A DNA stretch of 64,000 nt from Dendrolimus kikuchii (lineage: Eukaryota; Arthropoda; Insecta; Lepidoptera; Lasiocampidae), in assembly GCA_019925095.2 (NCBI GenBank), contig JAHHIN020000030.1, forward strand, positions 8,454,501 through 8,518,500, given 5' to 3'. Position numbers and translations under genes: made by a program. Below are positions 49,901 to 62,000 of this stretch, in pieces. Position 1 is the first letter of the stretch, and every line of letters begins with the position of its first letter. The notes under the pieces were generated by a model, which had not been told where the DNA came from, searched no databases, and saw only the letters and a program-made list of their open reading frames with translations.

Positions 49901-51816
49901 TCACGGTCGCTCGTCTTGAACTGTGCGCTGCGCTTCTTTTAGCCAACCTCATCACTTCAGTCCGCGACATCATATCTCAACGTTACCCTGTTAGTTCTAT
50001 TCACGCTTTTTCTGATTCTACTGTCAGTTTGTCGTGGATTCACTCACCCGCCTTTAGATTTCACACTTTTGTAGCCAATAGGATAACAGAATTGAACTCT
50101 AAGCTACCCGCTGATCACTGGTATCATGTCAGCGGTGATGAAAATCCCGCAGACGTACTATCACGACCTGTGACACCCAAGCTCTTAATAAACTTACCGC
50201 TTTGGTATCACGGACCCAGTTGGGTGTCCCGCCCGCTTTCGGATTGGCCTATTAAGCCGTTCCAAGTCACTTCTATTGACGAAAATTTATTATAAAAGAA
50301 AACTATAGCTTTAGTTTCCAACGTAGATATATCGGAAACACACATTCTCGATCACTTAATAGAACGCATTTCATCTTATAGAATATTATTACGCGCAACC
50401 GTTTATGTTTTACGCTTCGGAAAAATATTACGCTCAACAGGTATACTTACGCCATCAGATTTAGATTCCGCTGAACTCTTTCTCATACGCCATGTACAAC
50501 ATACATTTTTCGCTCAAGATATACACGCTATTAAAAATAACAAACGCATCTCTAAAGCGCTTCTCAAACTCAACCCATTTATCGACTCCGATAGTATTAT
50601 TCGCGTCGGAGGTCGACTCAAAAACTCAAACCTCAATTTTGGTCAAAAACACCCCATTGTACTTCCTTCAAAACATCGCTTAACACAGTTAATTGTTGAC
50701 TACTTTCACATTTCTAATTTACATACTGGTCCTTCACTTTTATTAGCGCTTTTAAGACAAAAGTTCTGGATACTGTCAGCTAGAAACCTAGTAAGGCAAC
50801 GCGTCCACCAATGCAACATTTGTTTTAAATCTAACCCTAAATCATCCTCTCCGTTGATGGGTGATCTACCATCGTTTCGTGTGTCCGAAGCCAAGGCTTT
50901 TGTCTATACGTCGGTACATTACGCCGGTCCATTTTATATTACGCATATTCGTCGACGTGGCGTGAAAAGTCAGAAAGCTTACATTTGTCTATTTTGCTGT
51001 CTAACCACAAAGGCTCTCCACTTGGAGTTAGTTACAGATTTGAGTTCTGACTTATTCCTCGCAGCATTTAACCGCTTTATTAGTAGAAGAGGTCCCGTGG
51101 CTATGATTTATAGCGACCCGCCGTCGCTATAAATCAATTTTCTAGGCGCTAAACGCAAACTCGATGAAATCTATACATTACTAGAGTCAAATTCGCATAA
51201 AAACTACATGAGTCAACAATTAGCTGATCAACGCATCAAGTTTCTCAACAGTCCTCCGTACGGACCGCATTTCAACGGCATTAGCGAAATAAATGTTCGT
51301 TGTGTCAAAACGCATATTTATAAGGTTATAGGACTTCAGGTTCTAACCTACGAAGAATTCTATACGGTACTAGTCCAGATAGAAGGTCTGTTAAATAGCC
51401 GACCTCTATGTGTACTTAGTTCAGATCCCTCTAATATCTCTGCTCTAACTCCAAATCACTTTTTAAATGTTACGCCGCTTAGGTTTCTTCCCGTTGAGGA
51501 TGTACAAAATAGCAATCGCCTTACGCGCTTTCAATTAACAAACAAGTTAGTACAGAGCTTTTGGCGTCGTTGGAGTCAGGAATATTTATCCTCACTTCAA
51601 CAACGTGAAAAGTGGAACACGCTGACCAAACCCGTAGAGTTAGGTTCGGTAGTTGTAAATAAAGATAATAACACGCATCCTCTATTTTGGCCATTAGGAG
51701 TAATCGAAGAAGTCTACCACGGCAAAGATAATGTTATACGCACTGTCAAAGTTCGCACCAATAGTGGTAGTTACATCCGTCCTGTGGTCAAAATCTGTCC
51801 TCTACCATCGCAATAA
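46999..51816 (+). pseudogene. Second BEL/Pao element: gag end and pol
   Basis: One frame runs from the middle of gag to the end of the integrase. In order: a gag remnant, Cys knuckles (CPICKISPAHALYKC, CQNCLGFHNIKQC, CSICQRKHHT), an aspartic protease (VFLDTGSMTNF) near 48.0 kb, reverse transcriptase with TRMYMDDYVSS near 49.25 kb, and RNase H with GFADASEKYYGA. The integrase has a zinc-binding region, MIYSD with its Asp, and PHFNGISEINV with its Glu. Only two stops interrupt it: TAA at 50293-50295 and TAA at 51130-51132, the latter inside a perfect hairpin. Gag is 5'-truncated. This is a different family from the gag at 42.8 kb. Confidence 0.9.
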
Positions 51817-51961
51817 ACACTCACATATATCGCTTATTTATATATTTATTACTCTATTCTTATATCTCACGCTATTTAATGTATAAATACGTATAATATG
51901 TATTTATATAACGCTATTATTATTTAATATATTTACTCTATTTCTAGAGGATAACCTCTAG

Positions 51962-51972
51962 GCCGGGGGAGA
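51962..51972 (+). promoter_or_regulatory. Polypurine tract of the second Pao element
   Basis: GCCGGGGGAGA directly precedes TGTACGCGCC, the probable LTR start. Confidence 0.6.
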
Positions 51973-52282
51973 TGTACGCGCCATTCATTCCATTCGTTCA
52001 TTCCTTCCCATTCCATACCCAAAATCTCCCCCCTCTACCCCGCACCATTTCAAAATCGAGACGTTGCAAAATCCGCTCGCTACGCACGTACACGTACTAA
52101 AAGTCTCCACTCAAAAAATATTTAAAAATAAATTCTCAAAATCAATTCATCCGCGCCGCGACGTGTATAAAACTTTAATATATTGAAATTAGAAGATGTG
52201 AGAGTGTTATACTGGTGCCTGCTCATTAAGCTATCGAAGGACACGACAAATTTGTGCAAGGTGCGTACCCTTTTACCTCACA
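51973..52282 (+). repeat. Probable 3' LTR of the second Pao element
   Basis: It starts TGTACGCGCC after the polypurine tract. It has a TATAAAAC box at about 52160 and ends near CTCACA. No 5' LTR is available for comparison, so the right border is approximate. Confidence 0.5.
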
Positions 52283-52723
52283 CCAGCTATAAAAAAAAAG
52301 GTCTAAATTTCCAGAATGCAAACCAATAATAAGTGGTGCGTTCATTGTAGTGTTCGCTCATAAAAGTCATTGATGTTGCTTGTCGCTCTTGCCGCGTTGC
52401 TGCCACGACGGTACTCTTATTCCATAATTACTCGAATTTTGAACTATCCATGATGACGAAAAAGATTCAAATGAGAAGAAAACATAACGCTTATCAATAA
52501 ATTAATGACTAATTTTTAAAAAAGAATTTCATGTTTTCAAAGTAAAATTAATTTGAAACTATATATCTTATAGCCAAACAAAAATATTTATTTTAAATGG
52601 CCAGTACTGCAGAACGTACCTATTTAGCGGTCACCATTTTGCTTATGAAAGCTATCGAGCACTATTTTCTGAAGAACACACCCATCAATAAGGTAAATAA
52701 ATGTATTTTATGAAATGTATTTT
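52283..52723. other. Intergenic AT-rich sequence
   Basis: No ORF or shared repeat was seen between the Pao LTR and the LINE 3' end. Confidence 0.35.
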
Positions 52724-53182
52724 AATAATAATAAATAATAAATAAAAGAATTTTATTGTCACCAAAAATATAACAAATTTTGCCTTAAACTTAAGACTAG
52801 ATACTAACACCTAGACTAGGCCGAGCCTGTATCCTAGGTGTTAGTTGCTTCCAGTGACGTAATAACTAAATTTTATAACAAATTAAGTGTTCTGCATTAC
52901 AAATAAAAATTCAAACAAAAAATTGGAGGTAGTTCTAAAATTGTTAATGTAGCGGCTTGATAAACATGAACTTGAATTGTCTACAGAACGAGAATTCTGT
53001 ATTCTGGGGACTTAGGAACATTTTTCTTCTAGTAAGTGTAGTGGGTTTACGAGTACAAAGTTAATTTTATTATTTATATACTACTTATATTATTTATATA
53101 CTTATGAACAATATATATGATTACTGTACATATTTCGAATAATAAACATAACTTATAATAGACACACACACACACATATCTA

Positions 53183-53186
<4 letters not shown>

Positions 53187-53259
<73 letters not shown>
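53187..53259. repeat. (TA)n microsatellite
   Basis: About 36 uninterrupted TA units, preceded by a short CA tract at 53163-53176. Probably expanded inside the LINE 3' UTR. Confidence 0.95.
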
Positions 53260-53262
<3 letters not shown>

Positions 53263-53369
53263 TTTAGTATACATTTACATACATTTAAAATTGGTTATGA
53301 TTTAGGTGAGAATTTCGAATAGTTTTTCAGTTTCTTCGTAAGTTTTTGTTTTTAGCCAATTTATTAATA

Positions 53370-56192
53370 TTATTTTACATCTGATAAGTTAAGTGGATAT
53401 ATGTGTATAAGTTTATTGAGTTTATTGTATAGGTAAGGACCAAGATAAATAAGAAACTTGTTAATAAAAGAAGTTTTGGAAATGATAATTGGACAGACAT
53501 TATATGTACGCCGAGCATTTATTGAGTCGTTGAAAGTGATTTTTTTATGTTGGCACAATACAGCATTTAGTACAAATAACTGTCTAACTGTCAATATATC
53601 ACATTATCGATAAAGGTCGGAAGTCGGATACCTAAACGGTTTATTTTTAATAACTTTTAATAAAGCCCGCTGTGCTCTTTCAAGTTTAATTAAATGACTT
53701 TTACGGGCACCTCCCCATGACGTAATACAATAAGATAAGATAGACTGAGCTAAGGCAAAATACACGGTTTTAAGCAATTTCCAATCAGCGACGCTGCGCA
53801 ATCTTTTAAAAATATATATTAGTTTTCTAGTTTTATCTGTGAGATGATTAATATGCGGTTGCCATGTTAGTTTGCTATCTAGTAGAATACCTAGATATTT
53901 TATTGTTTTGATAACGTTTAGATAGTCACAATCACATGTATTTTGACTTATGTTGTCACACGTATGTATTTTAATTTTTAAATTATGATCTGATGGTAAG
54001 GACTTTTCTGTATTGGCAAAGAGAATATATTGGGTCTTGGCATTATTTAGAGTGAGCTGGTTTTGGATAAACCAGTTTGCTGCTTTTCTTAGACCTATTT
54101 CAGCTATTTCTTTCGCCTCATCCCATGTACTCCCATGAAATATCAACGCTGTGTCGTCAGCAAAAGTAAATAGTTTACAATTAGTAAATTTAAGGTTACA
54201 AAGGCTATTTATATATATTAGAAACATAGTAGGACCAAGAATGCTTCCTTGAGGGACTCCGTGTGTTATTCGCGCATCAGAACTAACATTACCATCTATG
54301 TTAACTTTTTGTGTCCTGTTAGTGAGATAATCTTTAAACAATTGAAATGGAATTCCTCTAATACCAATTGTTTTCATTTTGTTTAGTAGAATAGGGATGG
54401 AGACGGTATCAAACGCTTTTGCAAGGTCCAGAAAAACGCCTATACATTTTTCTTTGTTATCAATTCTCCGAGCTACAAATTCTGTAAGTTGTGATACTGC
54501 CATTGACGTCGATCTCCCTATTCTAAAACCGTATTGATTTTCAGAGAGAAGTTCTTTAGTTTCCAAGTAAGACAAGAGTCTTTTATTTAAGATTTTTTCC
54601 AGGACCTTCGACAAAGCTGGTAATATTGAAATTGGACGGTAGTTGTTTACGGAGTCTTTATTTCCAGATTTGTAGATTGGATGAATGAGAGATGTTTTGA
54701 AAATATTTGGGAATACACCAGTCTCTATGCATATGTTAATAATATGCGCAAGAGGTGGTGTAATCTTATCTTTTAGTAATTTGAGTATTTTAGTAGATAT
54801 TCCATCACAACCCACGGCGCAATCAGTTTTTAGATTAGTTATAGTAGATTTTATTTCTTCATCTGTTGTTGCTAGCATAGCCATAGAATTAGGTGGTGAG
54901 TAATCTTGTTCAAAATCTGACAGGATACTAGTTTTAGGGATCTGATCGGCTAAATTTTTGGCTATATTGACGAAATAGTTATTGACTAATTGTAATGATT
55001 TTTCTGGTGATGGTCCTAGTTTAAGCAGATCTGATGATTGAGTCTTTGGTGTATTGTTTCTATTTGTTATCTTATCTATTATTTTCCATTTTAGTTTAGG
55101 ATTTTTAGCAAATTTATTTATCTGTTCCCTTTCGAAATTTTGTTTTACACGTTTTAATAAATTATTACAAAAATTTTTGTACCTGTTATAAGTCAGTTTA
55201 AGTGTTACATTAGTAGGGTCCTTTTTGCATCTAACCAATCCGGAAGTTATCCAGGGTTTTAGGCAATGCAAGCGTTTAGGTGTATTAATTATTAATGAGT
55301 TTTTCGTAATCGCTGTTTGCAAAAAAATTGTCAATTGTTCTGCCGACCAGTCAGCATCGTTTGATTTTAAAATACTATCAAAACATTTCTCATTTACGTC
55401 GGAAATTAAATCATCATAATTAATTTTATGAGTACTTCTGCATTGTTTATTGTAGTTCGTTTTCAAATTAAAATTGATAGCAGAGAGGACTGTAGAATGA
55501 TCTGTAAGTGGGGCCTCGGAAACTATAGTGAAAGAAGGAAATACAGATTTAATCATAGAATGATCTAAGCAGCTGTGGTCTCTTGTGGTATATTCATGAC
55601 CTGGAAGTAGGCCATGGACAGATAACAAATTTAAGTAATCATTTGCGTATGCATCATTATTTGACGATTTTATATCTATATTCAAGTCACCAATTAAAAC
55701 AATATTTTTATAATCTTTATAAGTAGTTAATAATGTATCTAGGGAATTTAAAAAAGGATCTAAATTTCTAACTGATGGTGATCTATATATTCCGACAACA
55801 ACAATATCTTTATCGATATCTATAATTAGACATGTAGCATCAACGAGAGAAGCTTCTTTTACAGAGCATTTTAAGTTTTCTTTAATATAAGCCACCAGTC
55901 CGTCATTTTGGTTAAGATTATTTTTAGTATAATGGGTTGCATAATTATTTATTGATGGAAAATTACAAGCTTTTTGATTCCATGACTCTGTTAGTACATA
56001 AATTTCGCACGGAATGTCTATTCTAGTTAAAAGTAACTCAAATTCCAAAAAATTCTTATTTATGCTTCTTATATTCTGCGTTAAGATTTTTAATGTATTG
56101 ATATTAGCTTTTTGGTCCAATAAGGTAGTTTTGAATGTTTCTGGTCTGCAAAGTACGGAACTGCCGGCTTTTACCTTATCCAGGTTGCTCAT
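53370..56192 (-). pseudogene. LINE ORF2: endonuclease and reverse transcriptase, one stop
   Basis: The ATG is followed by SNLDKVKAGSS. The endonuclease has TQNIRSINKN, VLTESWN, IGDLNIDIKS and LTDHSTV. The reverse transcriptase has HPIYKSGNKD, YRPISILPALSKV, QYGFRIGRSTSM, VFLDLAKAFDTV, HGVPQGSILGP and the catalytic FTFADDTALIF. The FADD form and the overall order fit CR1/L2-type LINEs. A single TAA at 53604-53606 splits the C-terminal end; the same frame then continues with LTVRQLFVLNAVL to a stop at 53370. Otherwise it is about 940 residues, complete. Confidence 0.88.
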
Positions 56193-56475
56193 TAAATTTT
56201 TATTGTTTATAAAATCGAATTTTATAATGATTTATTTTTGACTTTCTTAAAATTGCCCCTTCTTTTATTAGTTGTGTAATAATAGACATAAGTATGATTA
56301 GTAAATAGATATTATTTATAATAAATGAATTTAAATAGTTTTTAACAATTGAGATTAAGGTTTTTACGTATTTAATATAAGAGTTTATTGAAAGACTGCT
56401 GTAATATAGAGGTATTGGCATACTAACATAATTATACAAATGGTATTTCCCTGAGCTTTTAGAAACTTGCAGTAG

Positions 56476-56797
56476 TCATTTTTTATTTTTCAGAGCAACT
56501 AGTTGGCTTTCACTTCTTATTTCTACATGAGGAGAATCCAAGGTTTTTCGCAGAAAAATCCTGCCTTTACTACTCCAACAAAACGTATAGCCAAGAGTCT
56601 TTGCAGCATCTCTAGCTAGGAAAAACAATCGTCGTCCTTTAGCAGTAAGAGACTCGGAAAGATATATTTGGGAATCATTTCCTTGAATTCCTATTGAGTT
56701 AGCATTTAGACGATGTGTTGGGTGCTCCTTATTGTATACTTTAAGGCTTTTAATGATTTCGTTCTTCAGAAGAACGGAATTTTGAAACCATAAGTAT
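56476..56797 (-). pseudogene. LINE ORF1, C-terminal domain
   Basis: The minus strand reads NDSQIYLSESLTAKGRRLF and YTFCWSSKGRIFLRK before a stop. This is the pattern of the FP25K-like C-terminal domain of CR1-type ORF1 proteins. It lacks an ATG and runs into the ATTTGAAATAC repeat at its 5' side, where the element is truncated. It lies about 280 bases upstream of ORF2. Confidence 0.6.
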
Positions 56798-57020
56798 TTG
56801 AAATACTAATTACAAAATACCGAAGCGTCAGGTATTTGAAATTCTAATTACAAATTACATTTTTAAGAAGTAATTGAAATACAAATACAAAATACGTATT
56901 TGTATTTCAATTACGTATTTTAATTACAAGTAATTGAAATACTGCCCAACCCTGTCTATAGTCTCTGCCTACCCCCATGGGAAAAAGGCGTGATAATATA
57001 TGTATGTATGTAAGTTTTAA
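56798..57020. repeat. GTATTTGAAATAC-rich repeat and LINE-tail-like block
   Basis: Variants of ATTTGAAATAC and AATTACAAATAC alternate in both orientations, including a perfect 19-base palindrome at 56870-56914. It is followed by CTCTGCCTACCCCCATGGG and GGCGTGATAATATATGTATG, a block I know from lepidopteran repeats. Confidence 0.5.
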
Positions 57021-57903
57021 ATATAGGTGATAAGATGGAATGTTAAGTGTTTAAATATACCATATTACTATTGCGGGCGCGATGCGATGGCTGAGAAAGC
57101 AAAGGGACGTGGAAGTAGAAGCAAGGGAAGAGTGACTTACCTCGCCACCAGTCCACCGCCACACTGTAATCGTCCCCCGGGAGTTCACACCACTCTATAG
57201 GATTTGCTATGAGCATTAAATTAAGTTATAATAGTTACTTTGCTATATGTGTTCCAACAATCGTTTTTCTATATGTATTGCGGTGACAACAGCACTGACA
57301 CTAGCTGAATGTGTCTTGTTTCACGCATTCTTCATTTACAAGTTTATTCTTTTCTTGATGGCGAAGATGGAGAGGAGGAATTTATAAGGAGATGTTCCTC
57401 GGCGCAACCAACTATCATTAGAAACATATCTAAATTTAAGTTGTGTATCATTTAGTATTTTGTTAAATTTAAGGTAATATAAGATTGAAACATTAGTAAT
57501 AATAATTAAAACCAAATTAATATTGAAATAAGTATGTACCTATATAAGTTTCAAAAAGTTATACGCCTAACCGGCAAAAAGCATGTAATCAGTATAAAAT
57601 AACAAGACCTATTTGTATAACCATGTTTTTATGCAGTAAATTATTTGATTTGATCCCAAAATGTCACACGAGAAATTAAAAACAAAAACACATAATGCAA
57701 AAAATATTTTATTAAATCCATGTCAAAAACTTTAAACTTTTACAATCTTAATACTAACAAATTAAATCCTGACTTACATTTGCATTAGTTAAAGGACTAC
57801 CTAAATATAGATTTTTCAATCTCGCTCCTGCATTACGACATTATCAAGATATACATGGACAGAATTTACTAGTGACTTTATTACACAAATCTTAGCCATA
57901 AAA
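57021..57903. other. Mostly unassigned sequence with one exon-like island
   Basis: At 57141-57206 the minus strand has a 66-base island with acceptor CTCATAG and donor GTAAGTCAC that reads ELPGDDYSVAVDWWR. It may be a host exon or part of a repeat. The rest is AT-rich without features. Confidence 0.3.
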
Positions 57904-58118
57904 TCTATATATATAAAAGAAAGTCGTGTTAGTTACACTATTTATAACCGATTTGGCTGAAAATTGGTGGGGAGGTAGCTTAGAACCAGGAAACGGACAT
58001 AGGATACTTTTTATCCCATTGGAACCGGTAGGTGGTGCTGGGATCGGGTCCTAGATTTTTATTATTTTTTATTTTATTTATTCTTTCAAAGCAGGACAAC
58101 GTCTGTCGGAGCCGCTAG
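57904..58118 (+). mobile_element. Non-autonomous Helitron
   Basis: It starts TCTATATATATAAAAGAAAG after an A and ends GGAGCCGCTAG before a T. The 3' region carries GGACAACGTCTGTCGG, as in the minus-strand element at 6562-6869. The AAAGTCGTGTTAGTTACAC 5' block is familiar from lepidopteran Helitrons. Only 215 bases, non-coding. Confidence 0.75.
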
Positions 58119-58448
58119 TATCTAATATAATTAACTTAACCAAAACATAATCTAGTACAGCGAAGGAAACTTAACTTATATTATATTCTACCTTAAGGTA
58201 GTGAAATATCGAGCCTAAATAAAATTAAGAATGTTTAAAATTATTTTTAATTCATACAAAATTTCATACATTTTTGAAGTGATAACTTCTTATAGGAGGT
58301 AAACCGCTTCGTTACCGTAACGCGTTACGGCGCCAGTCTGTCTGGCTTCCCTTTCTCTCACGCATAAGGCAGCGGTAGGCAGGCTCCTCCTCTCTCACTC
58401 TAACCCACAGCGCTAGCCGTATTTCTTCTAATGCACATATTCAAGAAT
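58119..58448. other. Non-coding interval
   Basis: 58130-58225 resembles the LINE 3' UTR near 340-440. TAACGCGTTACGGCGCC near 58.32 kb is a short GC-rich palindromic island. No gene. Confidence 0.35.
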
Positions 58449-58783
58449 TGTAACTAAGAATAAAATATATTTTGTAATCAATAAAAGATTTTATTAATAA
58501 ATAACCTTTCCTTACGTTGTCATATTAATATACATAAGTGTTCGATTGAAAGTTTGATATTTTGAAAAATGCGCTTGTAAATAGTTAGATTCGACTCACC
58601 GATAGCTCGTTGATGATTTTATTTTGAAGAGAGTGAAATGCAGTATCGTATGGACGGTGGCACCACTCGTAGACGTGTTGAATTGTCGATTTGATTGACA
58701 CTCACGAATTTGCAGTGACGTTTTAGACGAGCATTTTCGAATCGCGGGAATTTAAATACAAGTGTTTAATAGCAAACCCTACA
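58449..58783 (-). repeat. 3' LTR of the third BEL/Pao element
   Basis: On the minus strand it starts TGTAGGGTTTGC right after the purine tract GTGGGGGGAAA and ends TTAGTTACA, 335 bases. It contains AATAAA-type signals near its end. The 5' LTR lies outside the window or is lost. Confidence 0.7.
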
Positions 58784-59014
58784 TTTCCCCCCACCGAAAT
58801 CCGCAAGGATTTCCCAGTTACGATACCAGACTTGATTAGAAATATTCGATAAACATATAAAAAATAGAGTGTTTAAGAGTAATGTTAGTAGTGGACTGTA
58901 TAAGATAATGCTATAGATTAAATTGAATATAATAGATTAAGAATATATAGATTAACTTTAAATATTACTTAAATATAAATTCGTTGAATAAATTAAATTG
59001 ATGTAAATGATTGA

Positions 59015-62000
59015 TTATGAGTCCTGATCCAACGGAAGAGGACTAAGTTTAGTTACAGGCCGAGTGAATTCGCTGTAAGCAGTACGCACACTGACCACTC
59101 GAACAACGCCGTCGGGGCCAGGGTGCAATTTGCTAACTCTGGCTAGGCTCCACTTAAGTGGCGGAGCGTCAGTGTTTATAAGAACAAGATCACCTAGTCC
59201 AAGATTGCGACAATTGATCGACCACTTTTGACGCTGCTGCAAAGTATGTAAGTAATCTTGTTTCCAGAGCTTCCAAAAACGTTGTAAAATTTGTTGGACT
59301 GCTTGCCAACGATTCAGTCTAGAGTTAGATATGTTCTGAAGATCATATTCCGGTACAGATAGAAGTTCCCTGTTTATAAGGAAGTGAGATGGAGTTAAAA
59401 CTCCGAACTCATTTGGATCACTCGATAATGCACAGAGTGGCCTAGAATTGAGTACAGCTTCTACACATGCGAATAACGTACTGAGTTCTTCAAATGACAG
59501 TGCTCTCGACCCGATTGTACGTTTCAAGTGCAGCTTGGCTGATTTGATAACAGCCTCGTACAGTCCGCCAAAATGACTTCCTGTAGGCGGATTGTATTTC
59601 CAATGTATTTTGCGGAATACGAATCCTTTCGATATATTGTCTGAATTGTTATTCAGAAATTCAGTCACTTCATCGAACTGTTTTCCAGCAGAAACGAAAT
59701 TTGTGCCATTATCAGACACAACTGAATGGCAGAGGCCTCGTCTAGCAGTAAAACGATCAAAACAAGCGAAAAAGCACTCTGCACTTAGCGAAGACAAGAC
59801 TTCCAAATGGACTGCTCGCGTTGCACAACATACAAATACACACAAATAAGATTTGTATATGTGAGCATTCTTACGAGTGGACTCTTTCGTGTTAAATGGT
59901 CCGCCTATGTCAATTCCAATAGTGTGGAAAACATGAATATCTTGAGACCGATATCTAGGTAGTTCACCCATGATAGGTTGTCGATTTGTAGGAGACACCT
60001 TGAAACATGAAATGCATTTTGAAGTGCGTGAACGAATAGTACTTCGCGCTGAGACTATCCAATATTTTTGAGATAATATACTTTGCAGAGTTCTAGGACC
60101 TACATGCAAATGAAGTTTATGATAATAATCGATTAGAATATGCGTGAAATTACATTTTTTAGGAAGCAGAAGTGGGTGTTTCCTATCAAATGTCAAATCC
60201 GATTGTGAAAGTCGACCCCCCACCCCGAGGAAACAATCCGAATCCATAAAGGGGTTGAGTTTTTGCAAGGAATTACTGCATCGACCAGTTTCTGATAATG
60301 ACACAATATCTGTTGAGAAATGATGTTTTTGAACAGATTTTACAATAATGTCATGAGCTTTCCTCGTGTCGGCTACCGCAAGAGATCTGCGATTTGGAGC
60401 AGCTGTCCTACAATTATGTATAAATTGATAGCACCTAGCCAAAACGTTAATAAGTTTATTGTAACTTGAGTATTTCTCAGTAAGATCATACACTGGATCA
60501 GATATTACAGTGTTTGAAGCGAGAAGTGTTGATTTTATAGACTTTTGTTCAGGAGGATTGTAGTCTCGAAAATCTTCAACAGTTTTGATTGGCCAATCTG
60601 GCTGTTTAAGACATAGCCATTCAGGTCCGTTAAACCATTCTTGCATCGTCAGCAACGCTGCAGGAGAAGCGCCACGCGAGCATATATCCGCTGGATTTGA
60701 GACACCACTCACGTGGTACCAACACTCTCTATCTACAGTCTCAAGAATTTTGGACACTCTAGTTGAAACAAATGTTTTCAGAGTATGGGTAGGAGTGTTA
60801 AGCCAGGCTAAGACCACTGAAGAATCAGTAAACAAAAGAGTTTGATCAATTACTAATCTAGGCTGTAAGACAGATTTTACATAGTTTACAAGTTTTGCTA
60901 ACAGATGAGCAGCCATGAGTTCCAAACGAGGAATGGTAACAGTTTTTAGAGGAGCCACTTTCGATTTGGCTATGACCAGACTGACTTTTGATGCACCAAC
61001 TGCGTCTTTAGTCCGGAGATACACAACCGCTGCGTAACCACGGCTAGATGCGTCACAAAATCCTAGAATTTGAGAATAGCTGTCACGCTTTACTTTAATA
61101 TGTCGATCATGGTTTATATTTGACAGAAGTGGAAGTTCTTCGATAAAATTCTTCCCCTGAACTTCAAGTTCAACCGGTAGGTGCTGGTCCCAATCCAGTT
61201 GCTGGGCCCAAAGTACCTGCATAAAACATTTAGCAAAAAATGTGCACGGAGCCACAAAGCCAAGTGGATCGAACAAGCGTCCTATTTGAGAAAGAACAGT
61301 TCGCTTAGTAATAACAGGATTAGGTGAAGCTGTGGAAAATGAAAATGCATCAGCAGCTGGCAACCATTGTAATCCGAGAATTTTTATAGAAGTATTTTTG
61401 TCGTCATCGAAAACAAGTGGTGCTTCTCGATAACTTTCGTTAAGATCTGCAAGCACTTCAAGTTCATTGCTCGACCATTTGCGTAATACGAAGCCCCCTT
61501 TTTCAAGTAACGCCATGAGGTCTCTTCGAACTGCAATAGCTTCTTCCTTTGTGCTTACAGACCATAACAAGTCATCCATAAAAAATGCTGTCTTCAGGAT
61601 TTCTGCCGCCTTTGGATATTTGCTGGCTTCATCTTCCGCTAGAGTGTGCAATACTTTGATGGCTAGATATGGGCTACTAGCGACACCATAAGTCACAGTG
61701 TTTAATTCGAATACTTGAATTGGTTGACTCCGATCATACCGCCATAGAATGTGTTGATATGGTCGTTGGACTTTGTCAATCCAGATCGCTCTGTACATTT
61801 TACAAATGTCAGCAGAGATGCATATTTCGTGCAAGCGAAAATTAATAAGCAGTTGATTAATATCAGCTTGCAACTTAGGACCCGGTAGTAACACCGAATT
61901 CAGCGATAAACCATTTGACGTCTTCTCAGATGCGTCAAATACAACACGATGAGAAGTGGTAGTACTTGTCGGTTTGATGATGCAGAAATGCGGGATGATG

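Larger units (their letters stand above)
52724..56800 (-). mobile_element. CR1/L2-like LINE
   Basis: From right to left (minus strand) it contains an ORF1 C-terminal piece, ORF2, and a 3' UTR. The 3' end has GGCCTAGTCTAGGTGTTAG, an AATAAA signal and a terminal (ATT/AATAAT) microsatellite near 52.73 kb, as expected for CR1-type elements. A long TA microsatellite lies in the UTR. It is 5'-truncated in ORF1. Confidence 0.75.

Noticed and set aside
53160..53260. CRISPR-like array
   Set aside because: Only a dinucleotide microsatellite; no spaced repeats of CRISPR type occur anywhere in the window.
53074..53274. ORF with alternating Ile-Tyr
   Set aside because: It is a translation of the TA microsatellite.
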